DNA of 64,000 bases, taken from the NCBI RefSeq assembly GCF_023156195.1, contig NZ_JAKUKA010000001.1:6322125-6386124 (forward strand), written 5' to 3'. Positions 10,175 through 19,494 of this stretch are shown here, piece by piece. The stretch comes from Chitinophaga sedimenti (GTDB taxonomy: Bacteria; Bacteroidota; Bacteroidia; Chitinophagales; Chitinophagaceae). Every line of letters starts with the position of its first letter. Position 1 is the first letter of the stretch. Below the pieces are notes generated by a model, which did not search any database, was not told where the DNA came from, and saw only the letters and a program-made list of their open reading frames with translations. The translations under genes and the position numbers were made by a program.

Positions 10175-10205
10175 TTGTTTTTTCTGGTGAAGAAAAATAC
10201 ATTTG
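10175..10205 (+). promoter_or_regulatory. Bacteroidota-type promoter of the ilv leader
   Basis: TTG at 10175-10177, a 20-base spacer, and TACATTTG at 10198-10205 match the known Bacteroidota consensus TTG-N19-21-TAnnTTTG. It would start RNA near 10212, about 50 bases before the ilv leader peptide. Confidence 0.7.
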
Positions 10206-10264
10206 TAGTGTTCGTAAAAAAGAACATATAACCTCCCATGTGGTTAAACAAAGACAATAACAAA

Positions 10265-10354
10265 ATGAATCACATCGTGCCGAAGCTCAACTGGGCTATT
10301 ACGCTCGTCGTGATCGTCATTGTCATTATTAGCCACCAGCACATTGGAGGATAA
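10265..10354 (+). CDS. Branched-chain leader peptide (ilvL-like)
   Basis: A 29-codon reading frame with a run of regulated amino acids: residues 12-22 read 'ITLVVIVIVII' (5 Ile, 4 Val, 1 Leu in 11), and the whole peptide has 7 Ile, 5 Val and 2 Leu. It ends with 'HQHIGG' and TAA at 10352. It stands between a promoter and a terminator upstream of ilvE. The design is that of the enteric ilvL leader: scarce charged Ile/Val tRNA would stall the ribosome in the run. I see no homology to known leader peptides beyond composition. A hydrophobic membrane peptide is the alternative reading. Confidence 0.75.
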   Translation: MNHIVPKLNWAITLVVIVIVIISHQHIGG

Positions 10355-10415
10355 GCGCGCGTATATAATGACCAACGATATTAAACGCCTTCCTCCACAA
10401 GAGGAAGGCGTTTTT
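10345..10415 (+). promoter_or_regulatory. ilv transcription attenuator (antiterminator strand and terminator)
   Basis: Terminator: AAACGCCTTCCTC (10383-10395) pairs with GAGGAAGGCGTTT (10401-10413), a perfect 13-bp stem with a 5-nt loop, followed by TT. Antiterminator: TGGAGGA (10345-10351), inside the last codons of the leader peptide, can pair with TCCTCCA (10391-10397) and so break the terminator stem. A ribosome finishing the peptide would cover 10345-10351 and let the terminator form. A ribosome stalled in the Ile/Val run would leave it free. ilvE starts at 10435. Confidence 0.7.
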
Positions 10416-10434
10416 ATGACAAATTCCAATTTCT

Positions 10435-11340
10435 ATGTATAGCTATTACAACGAGAACACGATTCTGTACTTCAACGGCGAGTATTTGAAGGCGTCGGAG
10501 ACCAAAACTGACCTGTATGGCCAGTCGCTCCACTATGGTTACGCAGTATTTGAAGGTATCCGCTGTTACAAAACGGCAAGTGGTGAAATCAAGATTTTTA
10601 AGGCCGAAGAACATTTCGACCGTTTCCGTCGCAGCTGTGAGCTGATCCACATCCCTTACAAGTGGACCAACCAGGAGCTGATCGATGCCTGTTACAAGGT
10701 GATGGAGCTGAACGGTTTTGAAGAAGCCTACATCCGCCCGCTGGTGTTCTGTCCCCCGAACATGACGCTGAAAGCTGCCCGGGATTCCAACGTGCTGATC
10801 TGTGCATGGGAGTGGCCCGCTTACCTCGGCGACAAGCTGATCCGCGTGATGACTTCTTCTTACCAGCGTCCGAACCCCAAAGCGTTCAAGATCGAGTCTA
10901 AGTCTGCCGGTCTGTACATCAACTCCATTCTTTCTTCTGAAGAAGCCCGTGCAAAAGGTTTTGACGAAGCGCTGCTGTTAGACGCCGCCGGTTTTGTTGC
11001 CGAAGGTTCCAGTGCGAACGTTTTCTTCGAGAAAGAAGGTAAGATCTACACCCCGCCTCCCGGTGCTATCCTGCCGGGCATTACCCGCGCTACTGTGATC
11101 GAAATCTGCGCCGAACTGGGTATTCCGCTGGAAGAAAAACTGTTCACAGTGGAAGAACTGAAAACTGCTGAAGCTGCGTTCTACTGCGGTACAGCTGCTG
11201 AGATCATCGGATGGGAATCCCTCGATGGTCACAAACTCTCCAAACCATTCGCCGAATCTCTCTGCAAAGTCATTCAACAGGCTTACAAGGCGAAAGTCAT
11301 CGAAAAAGCATTCAAACGCGAAGAAGCACAGGTAGCTTAA
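10435..11340 (+). CDS. ilvE: Branched-chain amino acid aminotransferase IlvE
   Basis: PLP fold-type IV enzyme that interconverts Leu, Ile and Val with their 2-oxo acids. Intact, 301 residues, the usual length. Motifs: 'YGQSLHYGYAVFEGIRCY' (residues 27-44), the PLP lysine in 'IESKSAGLYINSI' and 'DEALLLDAAGFVAEGSSANV' with the cofactor-phosphate loop. It is the first structural gene after the attenuator. A gap of 321 bases separates it from ilvD. Confidence 0.95.
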   Translation: MYSYYNENTILYFNGEYLKASETKTDLYGQSLHYGYAVFEGIRCYKTASGEIKIFKAEEHFDRFRRSCELIHIPYKWTNQELIDACYKVMELNGFEEAYIRPLVFCPPNMTLKAARDSNVLICAWEWPAYLGDKLIRVMTSSYQRPNPKAFKIESKSAGLYINSILSSEEARAKGFDEALLLDAAGFVAEGSSANVFFEKEGKIYTPPPGAILPGITRATVIEICAELGIPLEEKLFTVEELKTAEAAFYCGTAAEIIGWESLDGHKLSKPFAESLCKVIQQAYKAKVIEKAFKREEAQVA

Positions 11341-11661
11341 CTTATTAAGCTAATTGGGTTTTCCACGATAATAGTTACCAGACCGCTCCCTCTACGGGAA
11401 GCGGTATTGATACTATTTTCCCTTTGGAACTGATATTATTTTAATAAATCCACGGGTGAAAATAGCCCCCTTAAACCCTTGAATGGTGTAAAATCGAAAT
11501 CATCATTTCTACTGCTGTAAAGGGTTTCAGCCGAAAAGGAACCCTTTGACGACCGGGAGCGGGGGAATTACAGTTTTGGAATTTGGTCGCTTCTGCGGCT
11601 ATTTTGTAGTCATTATATAGATTTAGAATAGGTCAATAAGGAACTTACTTAAGATAATAAG
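11341..11661 (+). other. Intergenic gap between ilvE and ilvD
   Basis: No supported gene. ACCGCTCCC (11382-11390) and GGGAAGCGGT (11396-11405) form a stem with one bulge but only a weak T-run, so termination here would be partial. A second stem, AAAGGGTTTC near 11517 with GGAACCCTTT near 11538, has no T-run. I looked for another Ile/Val-rich leader and found none with a start codon. A weak TAGATTTA at about 11618 could be a promoter -7 element. Confidence 0.5.
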
Positions 11662-13339
11662 ATGGAATTAAATAAATACAGCAAAGTACTCACACAGGAT
11701 CCCACGCAGCCCGCTGCGCAGGCGATGCTGTACGGCATTGGTCTTACAGAAGCAGATCTTGCAAAAGCCCAGGTAGGCGTGGCCAGCATGGGTTACGATG
11801 GCAACACCTGTAACATGCACCTGAACGAACTGGCACAGATCGTTAAAAAGGGTGTATGGGCCAACGATCTCGTAGGTCTTACTTTTCATACGATCGGTGT
11901 GAGCGATGGCATGAGCAACGGTACCGAGGGTATGCGTTATTCGCTCGTAAGCCGCGACCTGATTGCTGATTCTATCGAAACCGTGTGCGGCGCCCAGTAT
12001 TATGACGGGCTGATCACCGTACCGGGTTGTGATAAAAATATGCCTGGTTCCATTATCGCCATGGCCCGCCTGGACCGCCCCTCTATTATGGTGTACGGTG
12101 GTTCTATTGCACCGGGTAAATGGAAGGGCCAGGACCTCAATATCATCTCCTCTTTCGAAGCGCTGGGTCAGCGTATCGCCGGCCAGCTCGATGAAGGCGA
12201 TTTCAAAGGCATCGTGATGAACTCCTGTCCCGGTATGGGCGCCTGCGGCGGCATGTACACGGCGAACACGATGAGCTCTGCGATTGAAGCGCTGGGAATG
12301 AGCTTACCTTACAGCTCCAGCAACCCCGCACGGAGCGAGGAAAAACGCGCCGAGTGCCTGGAAGCGGGTAAATACATCCGCATCCTGCTGGAAAAGATAT
12401 CAAACCAAGCGATATCATGACCTACAAGGCGTTTGAGAACGCTATCACGGTGGTGATCGCACTGGGTGGCAGTACCAACGCGGTATTGCACTTCCTGGCT
12501 ATCGCCAAGGCGGTAAATGTGAAATTCACTTTGGAAGATTTCCAGCGCATCAGCGACAAAACGCCGCTGATCGGTGACCTGAAGCCTTCCGGTAAATATA
12601 TGATGGAAGACCTCCACAACATCGGTGGTGTTCCTTTAGTGATGAAGTACCTGCTGAAGAAGGGGTACCTGCATGGCGATTGTTTGACTGTTACCGGCAA
12701 AACCATCGCAGAAAACCTGGAAAGCATTCCGGATATCGATTTCGAAAAACAGGACGTGATCCTGCCGCTGGAAACCCCGCTCAAACCGAACGGCCACATC
12801 CAGATGCTGTTTGGCAACATCGCGGAAAAAGGTTCTGTAGCCAAGATCACCGGTAAGGAAGGGGAACGTTTCACGGGTCCCGCCCGTGTATTCGACGGCG
12901 AGTTTGAACTGATCGCCGGCATCTCTTCCGGGAAAGTAAAAAAGGCGACGTGGTGGTGATCCGCAACGTAGGTCCGAAAGGCGCTCCCGGTATGCCCGAA
13001 ATGCTGAAACCTACTTCCGCCATCATCGGCGCAGGCTTGGGTAAAAGCGTAGCCCTCATCACCGACGGCCGTTTCTCCGGCGGTACACATGGTTTCGTGG
13101 TAGGCCACATTGTACCGGAAGCGGTAGAAGGCGGCGCAATCGGCCTGGTACAGGATGATGACATTATTGAAATAGACGCAGTTAACAATACGATCAATGT
13201 GAAGTTGACACCCGAAGAACTGGCTGCCCGCAAATCGAAATGGGTGAAGCCGGCCCTGAAGGTAACGAAGGGGATATTATTCAAGTACGCAAAACATGTT
13301 AAAGATGCAACAGAAGGATGTGTTACCGATGAAGACTGA
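11662..13339 (+). CDS. ilvD: Dihydroxy-acid dehydratase IlvD (two frameshifts)
   Basis: Fe-S enzyme that makes 2-oxo acids from dihydroxy acids in Ile and Val synthesis. Motifs: 'GYDGNTCNMHLNELAQ' with a cluster Cys, 'TVPGCDKNMPGSIIAMARL', 'NSCPGMGACGGMYTANTMSS' and 'ALITDGRFSGGTHGFVVGHI'. A-runs one base short break the frame near 12390-12393 and 12939-12944. Repair gives 'LLEKDIKPSDIMTYKAF' and 'GKVKKGDVVVIRNVGPKG' and 559 residues, normal length. The stop codon overlaps the start of ilvB by 11 bases. Confidence 0.95.
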
Positions 13340-15066
13340 GAAGTCTGACAAGCGGCCCGCACCGGCCCCGGTGTTAGAACCGATTACCGGCGCAGAAGCG
13401 GTGATCCGTTCGCTGATCGCAGAAGGCGTGGAAACCATTTTCGGTTATCCTGGAGGAGCCATCATGCCTATTTATGACGCTTTATACGACTTCCGGTCAC
13501 TGGCCAGGTCAATCATATTTTGGTCCGTCACGAGCAGGGTGCTACGCATGCCGCACAAGGTTATGCGCGCAGCTCCGGCAAAACAGGCGTGGTATTCGCA
13601 ACTTCAGGTCCCGGCGCTACCAACCTGGTAACAGGTCTGGCAGATGCTTACATGGATTCTACCCCAATGGTAGCTATTACCGGCCAGGTAGCAGCTGCAT
13701 TGCTCGGTACCGATGCGTTCCAGGAAACGGATGTGATAGGCATCACCATGCCCATTACCAAGTGGAACATCCGGGTAACCCGCCCGGAAGACATCCCGGG
13801 CGCCATTGCCAAAGCATTTTATATCGCGAAGAGCGGCCGTCCCGGACCGGTGTTGGTAGACATTACCAAGAACGCCCAGTTCGGCAAGCTCGACTTCCAA
13901 TACGAACCCTGCGAATACATCCGCAGCTACCGTCCAAAACCAACGCTGGACATGGAACAGGTAGCAGCTGCTGCGGCATTGATCAATGCTTCCAAAAGAC
14001 CTTACATCCTGTGTGGTCATGGTGTACTGATCTCCGATGCACAGAAGGAACTGATCGCGTTCGCAGAAAAAGCAGGTATTCCCATCGCTTCCACTTTACT
14101 TGGTTTGAGCGCCGTTCCGGTAGATCATCCGTTGTATGTTGGTTACGTGGGCATGCACGGCAACTACAGCCCGAACATCAACACCAACGAGTGTGATGTA
14201 TTGATCGCTGTGGGTATGCGTTTCGACGACCGCATTACCGGCGATGTAAGCACTTACGCCAGCCAGGCCAAAGTGGTGCACATCGAGATCGATGAGGCGG
14301 AAATCCACAAGATCATCAAAGCCGATGCACCGGTACATGCCGATGCGAAAGAAGCATTGCAGGCACTGATCGGCAAAATAGAGGCGAAGGATACGAAAGC
14401 GTGGATACAGTCCTTCAAAGAACTGGACAAACAGGAAGACGAAAAAGTACGCCATAAAGAGCTGTATCCTTCTGAAGGAGAGCTGAAAATGGCGGAAGTA
14501 ATCCGGTTGATCTCTGAAAAAACAAGCGGCGAAGCTATTCTCGTTACCGACGTAGGGCAGCACCAGATGATCGCTTCGCGTTACTACGGCTTTAAATCAC
14601 CCAATACAAATATTACTTCCGGCGGGATGGGCACGATGGGCTTTGCGCTGCCGGCAGCAATGGGGGCCAAAGTAGGTAAAGAAGAAAGAGAAGTGGTGGC
14701 CATCATCGGCGACGGCTGTTTCCAGATGACGTTGCAGGAACTGGGTACGATCTATCAGTCTAAAATAGGGGTGAAGATCGTGATCCTGAACAACAACTTC
14801 CCGGGCATGGTACGCCAGTGGCAGCAACTGTTCTTCGACCGCCGTTACTCCTCTACCGAAATGACCAATCCCGATTTCGTACAGATCGCGAAAGGATTTT
14901 TCATCCCAGGAAAAAAGTATCAGAACGCTCCGAGATCGGTGCAGCTATCGACGAGATGCTGAACACTCCGGGTGCATATCTGCTGGAAGTGGTGGTGGAA
15001 AAAGAAGACAACGTATTCCCGATGGTGCCTGCAGGCGCGCCTATTTCAACGATCAGGCTCGACTAG
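13329..15066 (+). CDS. ilvB: Acetolactate synthase large subunit IlvB (two frameshifts)
   Basis: ThDP/FAD enzyme condensing two pyruvates, or pyruvate with 2-oxobutyrate. ATG 13329 is chosen because it is the only start upstream of the conserved 'TGAEAVIRSLIAEGVETIFG' and it couples translation to ilvD by overlap. Motifs: 'GYPGGAIMPIYDAL', 'VRHEQGATHAAQGYAR' with the catalytic Glu, 'FATSGPGATNLVTGLADA', and the ThDP region 'IIGDGCFQMTLQELGT' to 'NNNFPGMVRQWQQLFF'. The frame breaks at 13503-13508 (GGCCAGG, expected GGCCCAGG) and in the A-run near 14911-14916. Repair gives 579 residues. Confidence 0.95.
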
Positions 15067-15103
15067 TATCATCAACCTAAACCACTTAACAGAACACAGT
15101 AAA

Positions 15104-15688
15104 ATGCAAAAGGAATATACAATAACGGTGTACACGGAAGATCGCATAGGGATCACCAACCGTATCACTATTATCTTTACAAGGAGACGCATCAACATCA
15201 CCAGCCTCACCACCTCCGAAACGGAGATCCCCGGTGTGTATAAGTTCGTGATTACCGTACTGGCTACCCGCGAGCTGTTGGACAAAGTAGTGCTGCAGAT
15301 CGAACGCCTCATCGAAATTCACCGCGCCTTTGTGCATGAGGAAGACGAGGTGGTGTACCAGGAACTGGCCCTGTACAAAGTATCTACCAAGGCATTGGCC
15401 AACGGCAATATCGAAAGGCTGATACGCGATAACCATGCACGCATTCTCACGATCGCGGAAGACTATTTCGTGATCGAGAAAACGGGGCACCAGCAGGAGT
15501 TGCTCGATTTGCTGAAAAAGCTGGAGCCATATGGGCTGATCGAGTATACCAAAAGCGGCAGGGTGGCAATCGTGAAATGGAGCCGCAGGTTCCATGAACA
15601 CCTGAAAAACCTGGGCCAGAAACAAATGGATAACTTACCTCCCGGTGTTACGCACCCAGAAGCTAACCGGTCAGGTATATCTTTATAA
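15104..15688 (+). CDS. ilvN: Acetolactate synthase small (regulatory) subunit IlvN
   Basis: Feedback subunit that binds valine and activates IlvB. Intact, 194 residues. An ACT domain covers about residues 3-78 ('YTITVYTEDRIGITNRITII', 'VYKFVITVLATRELLDKVV') and a second ACT-like half follows ('HARILTIAEDYFVIEKTGH'). It starts 37 bases after ilvB. The first ACT loop reads 'IGITNRITIIFTRRRINI', the usual allosteric-site pattern. Confidence 0.92.
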   Translation: MQKEYTITVYTEDRIGITNRITIIFTRRRINITSLTTSETEIPGVYKFVITVLATRELLDKVVLQIERLIEIHRAFVHEEDEVVYQELALYKVSTKALANGNIERLIRDNHARILTIAEDYFVIEKTGHQQELLDLLKKLEPYGLIEYTKSGRVAIVKWSRRFHEHLKNLGQKQMDNLPPGVTHPEANRSGISL

Positions 15689-15771
15689 CTACTACATTTA
15701 ATCACAAGTAAATTTTCAAACAGCCACTGCCTTCTCTCACGTTGGAGGCAGCGGGTAAACAAACAAAACAC

Positions 15772-16813
15772 ATGGCAACTATCAATTTTGGCGGTGTACA
15801 GGAAGAAGTGGTAACCAGGGAAGAATTCCCAATGGAAAAAGCTAGAGAAGTCCTGAAAGACGAAGTAATTGCAGTTATCGGTTACGGCGTTCAGGGTCCT
15901 GGACAGGCGCTCAACCTGAAAGACAATGGTTTTAATGTAATCGTTGGTCAAGGAAAAACTCCAAAACATGGGATAAAGCAGTTGCTGACGGCTGGGTTCC
16001 AGGCGAAACACTGTTCGAAATTGAAGAAGCTGCCCAGAAAGGCACTATCATTCAGTTCCTGCTGTCTGACGCCGGTCAGATTACCCTGTGGCCTACACTG
16101 AAACAATACCTGACACCTGGTAAAGCATTGTACTTCTCCCATGGTTTTGGTATCACTTATAAAGAGCAGACGGGTATCATCCCTGCTGCTGATATCGATG
16201 TAATCCTGGTAGCTCCTAAAGGCTCCGGTACTTCCCTGCGCCGCCTGTTCCTGGCTGGTCAGGGTCTGAACTCCAGCTTCGCTATCTTCCAGGATGCAAC
16301 CGGCAAAGCCCGCCAGCGCGCTATCGCACTGGGTATCGGCGTTGGTTCCGGTTACCTGTTCGAAACAGACTTCAAAAAGAAGTATTCTCTGACCTCACCG
16401 GCGAGCGTGGCTCCCTGATGGGCGCTATCCAGGGTATCTTCGCCGCTCAGTACCAGACACTGCGCAGCAACGGTCACTCACCTTCTGAAGCATTCAACGA
16501 AACTGTTGAAGAGCTGACACAGTCGCTGATGCCGCTGGTAGCAGAAAACGGTATGGACTGGATGTATGCTAACTGTTCTACTACCGCTCAGCGTGGTGCG
16601 CTCGACTGGTGGAAGAAATTTAAAGATGCTACCCAGCCTGTGTTCGACGAGCTGTACGCCAGCGTTGCTGCAGGTAAAGAAGCTGCCCGTTCCATCGCCT
16701 CGAACAGCACTGCTGACTACCGCGAGAAACTGGACGCAGAACTGAAAGAACTGCGCGAAAGCGAAATGTGGCAGGCCGGCGCCGCAGTTAGAAAACTGAG
16801 GCCTGGTAAATAA
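15772..16813 (+). CDS. ilvC: Ketol-acid reductoisomerase IlvC (two frameshifts)
   Basis: NADPH-dependent isomerisation and reduction of acetolactate or acetohydroxybutyrate. N-terminal Rossmann motif 'VIAVIGYGVQGPGQALNL', then 'LYFSHGFGITYKEQTG', 'VILVAPKGSGTSLRRLF', and the knotted C-terminal domain from 'GERGSLMGAIQGIF' with 'YANCSTTAQRGALDW'. A-runs one base short break the frame near 15949-15955 and 16374-16378. Repair gives 'VIVGQRKNSKTWDKAV' and 'FKKEVFSDLTGERG' and 347 residues. A strong terminator follows, so ilvA may have its own transcription start or rely on read-through. Confidence 0.95.
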
Positions 16814-16827
16814 ACCATAAATTTGTG

Positions 16828-16862
16828 TCAACCGGCTGCTTTTGCAGCCGGTTGATTTTTTA
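16828..16862 (+). terminator. Rho-independent terminator after ilvC
   Basis: TCAACCGGCTGC (16828-16839) and GCAGCCGGTTGA (16844-16855), a perfect 12-bp stem with a 4-nt loop, then T-rich. It lies between ilvC and ilvA. Confidence 0.85.
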
Positions 16863-16880
16863 AAGCCAACCATCAATACA

Positions 16881-18134
16881 ATGCCCGGACTGACCCTTGT
16901 AGATGCACGAAATATACTGGAGGCAGCGCGTTCGCTGAAGCCGGTGGTCCGTCGCACGGAACTCACATACAGCGCAAGCCTTTCGAGAAAATACCAGTGC
17001 GATGTGTACCTGAAAAGAGAAGACACACAGATTGTACGTTCCTATAAATTACGTGGCGCTTTCCACCTGATCAGCAGCCTGCCCATGGAGCAGCTGAAAA
17101 AAGGCGTAACCTGCGCCAGCGCCGGTAACCATGCACAGGGGTTTGCCTACAGCTGCAAACAGCTTGGCATTCGCGGCGTGGTATTTATGCCGATTATTAC
17201 ACCAAAGCAAAAAGTAAATCAAACCCGGATGTTTGGTGGCGAGTTCATCGAGATCCGTTTAATCGGCGATACGTTCGACGATTGCGCGGCGGAGGCCCAG
17301 GCGTATACGCAAGAGCAGGGAATGACCTTTATCCCTCCTTTTGATAACCTGAAGATTATTGAAGGGCAGGGAACGGTAGCCGTAGAAATTCTTGAAGACC
17401 AGCAGGGAATCGATTATCTATTCGTACCGGTTGGCGGTGGCGGACTGGCATCCGGCGTGGGCGCGTACTTTAAAACGTACAGTCCGCAAACGAAAATTGT
17501 GGGGGTAGAGCCTGAAGGTGCGCCCAGCATGCGTAAAGCACTGGATAACGGCGGGCCTGTTACCCTGCCGGCGATTGAGCGGTTTGTGGACGGAGCGGCT
17601 GTTAAGCGCGTGGGGCAGATCACCTATGAAATTTGTAAAGAAGTACTGGACGAAATGCGCCTCGTACCCGAAGGCCGTATTTGCAGCACCATTCTTCGTT
17701 TATATAATGAAGACGCTATCGTGGTAGAACCAGCTGGCGCCTTATCCATCGCGGCACTCGACGATTTTGCCGGCGAAATCAAAGGGAAAAAAGTAGTGTG
17801 CGTAGTGAGCGGCAGCAATAATGATATCGACCGCATGCAGGAGATAAAGGAACGTTCGTTATTGTACGAGGGTTTAAAGCATTACTTCCTGGTGCGCTTC
17901 GCCCAGCGTCCCGGTGCTTTGAAGGAGTTTGTGAGTCACGTACTGAGCCCGGACGATGATATTACGCGATTCGAATACATCCAGAAGCATAACAAAGAAA
18001 CGGGGCCGGCGTTAATCGGTGTGGAGTTGAGAGTGAAGGAGGATTACGATAAGCTGATCTCTAACATGAATAAATACAATATTGATTACACAGAGTTGAA
18101 GAATGATGATAAGTTGTTTGGATACTTAGTCTAA
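16881..18134 (+). CDS. ilvA: Threonine dehydratase (deaminase) IlvA
   Basis: PLP enzyme making 2-oxobutyrate from threonine, the entry to isoleucine. Start ATG 16881 is preferred because the upstream in-frame ATG lies inside the terminator. Intact, 417 residues. 'VRSYKLRGAFHLISS' has the PLP lysine, 'CASAGNHAQGFAYSC' the substrate loop and 'PVGGGGLASGVGAYF' the phosphate loop. A C-terminal ACT-like domain starts near residue 335 ('LKHYFLVRFAQRPGALKEFV'), as in feedback-regulated forms. It completes the Ile pathway set. Confidence 0.93.
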   Translation: MPGLTLVDARNILEAARSLKPVVRRTELTYSASLSRKYQCDVYLKREDTQIVRSYKLRGAFHLISSLPMEQLKKGVTCASAGNHAQGFAYSCKQLGIRGVVFMPIITPKQKVNQTRMFGGEFIEIRLIGDTFDDCAAEAQAYTQEQGMTFIPPFDNLKIIEGQGTVAVEILEDQQGIDYLFVPVGGGGLASGVGAYFKTYSPQTKIVGVEPEGAPSMRKALDNGGPVTLPAIERFVDGAAVKRVGQITYEICKEVLDEMRLVPEGRICSTILRLYNEDAIVVEPAGALSIAALDDFAGEIKGKKVVCVVSGSNNDIDRMQEIKERSLLYEGLKHYFLVRFAQRPGALKEFVSHVLSPDDDITRFEYIQKHNKETGPALIGVELRVKEDYDKLISNMNKYNIDYTELKNDDKLFGYLV

Positions 18135-18166
18135 CAGAAAAGGCCGCTCACTGCGGCCTTTTCTGT
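18134..18166. terminator. Bidirectional terminator
   Basis: ACAGAAAAGGCCGC (18134-18147) and GCGGCCTTTTCTGT (18153-18166) form a perfect 14-bp stem with A/T runs inside both arms. It separates the convergent ilvA and glycosyltransferase genes. Confidence 0.85.
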
Positions 18167-19164
18167 TTATAATGCTTTTGCGGCCTGCGGCCATTTGTTG
18201 AACATCTTTACTTCCGGGGTTTCCTTCCATCTTCTCCAGAAGGAGAATTGATGGGCAAACGCCGTTTCTGCATGATATTGCTCCGTTCGCAGCTCCGCTG
18301 TTATCGACGGATTTATTGGTAAAAAGCGTCCCAGCCGGCGGCATTGTTTCACGCGTTTCCTGCGCGTGTGTACCAGTGCAACCAGGTCATCGTGTGTAAG
18401 CGCACTGCGCAGTTCACGGCGCATAACGGGAGAGATCATGTCTTCGCCCGACTGCATGCGCTCGAGTTTGGCGCCGTTACAGCCTACCTGCTGGCTGGCA
18501 TGGATGCGGTAGCAGATGAGCTGTTCGTCCACATAGTTCAATGCCCCATGACTGGCTGCTGCAAACGCAATCCAGGCGTCGTGCCACATGCGGTTCATCA
18601 TCCTGAATGGAAGCAGCTGTGCTACGAAATCTTTGCTGATAGCCAGCGTGGCGCCGGTTACCATTCTTTCGTGCCGAAGCAGGTAACGGAACAGGTCTTC
18701 CCTGCAACCCGCAAAACTGCGCGACTCTGCCGTAAAGCGGTTCACGGTCCACAGGCAGCCTTTCAGCTCTTCACCTGCATCATTAATGAGTTTTGCATTG
18801 CTGAACAGTACCTTGTCCTCCGGATGCGTATTAAAATGAGCCAGCATACGCGACACTTTTGCGGCGCCCATATGTCGTCATGATCGCTGAGGAAAATAGC
18901 ATCCCCCTGGCATTCCGCCAGCAGGCGCTCGAAGTTCTTTTTCGCACCCTGGTTAACGCTGTTGAATTCCAGCCGGAAAATGCCCGGATAACGCGTTGCG
19001 TAATCGTTCAGAAGGTCCTGCGTCCCGTCGGTCGATACATCGTCAATCACAACAATTTCTGCTACGGGGTGGGTTTGTTGCAGGATGCTGTCCAGTTGTT
19101 TGGCCAGGTGACGTTGTGCGTTGTAGGTGCACAAGCCTACCGAAGCCGACATGAGCTTAAGCAT
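18167..19164 (-). CDS. Family 2 glycosyltransferase (one frameshift)
   Basis: GT-A fold enzyme likely adding a sugar to surface polysaccharide. It has the N-terminal GT2 pattern 'ASVGLCTYNAQRHLAKQLDS', 'EIVVIDDVSTDGTQDLL' for nucleotide binding, and 'AIFLSDHDDIWAPQK' with the metal-binding DxD. The later part has 'HDAWIAFAAASHG' and a basic C-terminus. An A-run near 18859-18862 is one base short; repair joins 'WAPQK' to 'VSRMLAHFNTHPED' and gives 332 residues. No membrane segments are visible. It stands alone, convergent with ilvA. The start may instead be the internal Met at 19152. Confidence 0.85.
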
Positions 19165-19494
19165 CAAATAAGGTTTTTCACGCCATAAAAATGAATATTG
19201 GTTTTCTCGGAACACGGCAGGCATGGCACTGCCGATTCACAGTTGGGGGCGGGTTAAGCCCTTAGTGTTTCATCTTCTGGTCTTTTTTGGTTTTAGTTCT
19301 TATGCAATCAGTTATAGTTCCGTCTGCCGGTGTGTAACTACCGTCAGGTCATTCTCTATTGTGTGCGATCAGTTGTAGTATGTCCGTGGTGCGTAAATAC
19401 CACCGGAGTTTCCACAAGATAGTAAATCTTTCCGTTATACGGCAGTAGGTCAAAAATAGCTGCCTTTGCTAAAACTTTATTATCTTTCTCAGGC
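19165..19494. repeat. Intergenic gap with two copies of an imperfect 40-bp unit
   Basis: No gene. Unit 1 (about 19302-19342) contains GCAATCAGTTATAGT, then CCGT and GGTGTGTAACTACC. Unit 2 (about 19363-19404) contains GCGATCAGTTGTAGT, then CCGT and GGTGCGTAAATACC. In each, the end forms a short inverted repeat (CGGT/ACCG or GTGGT/ACCAC). It lies between divergent genes and could be a paired protein-binding site, but no regulator is evident. Confidence 0.45.

Noticed and set aside
11410..11560. A possible second Ile-rich leader before ilvD ('IEIIIS' in one frame)
   Set aside because: No start codon lies upstream in that frame before a stop, and no terminator with T-run follows.
13474..14196. 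Alternative plus-strand frame inside ilvB
   Set aside because: It overlaps the true ilvB frame shifted by one and has no conserved motifs.
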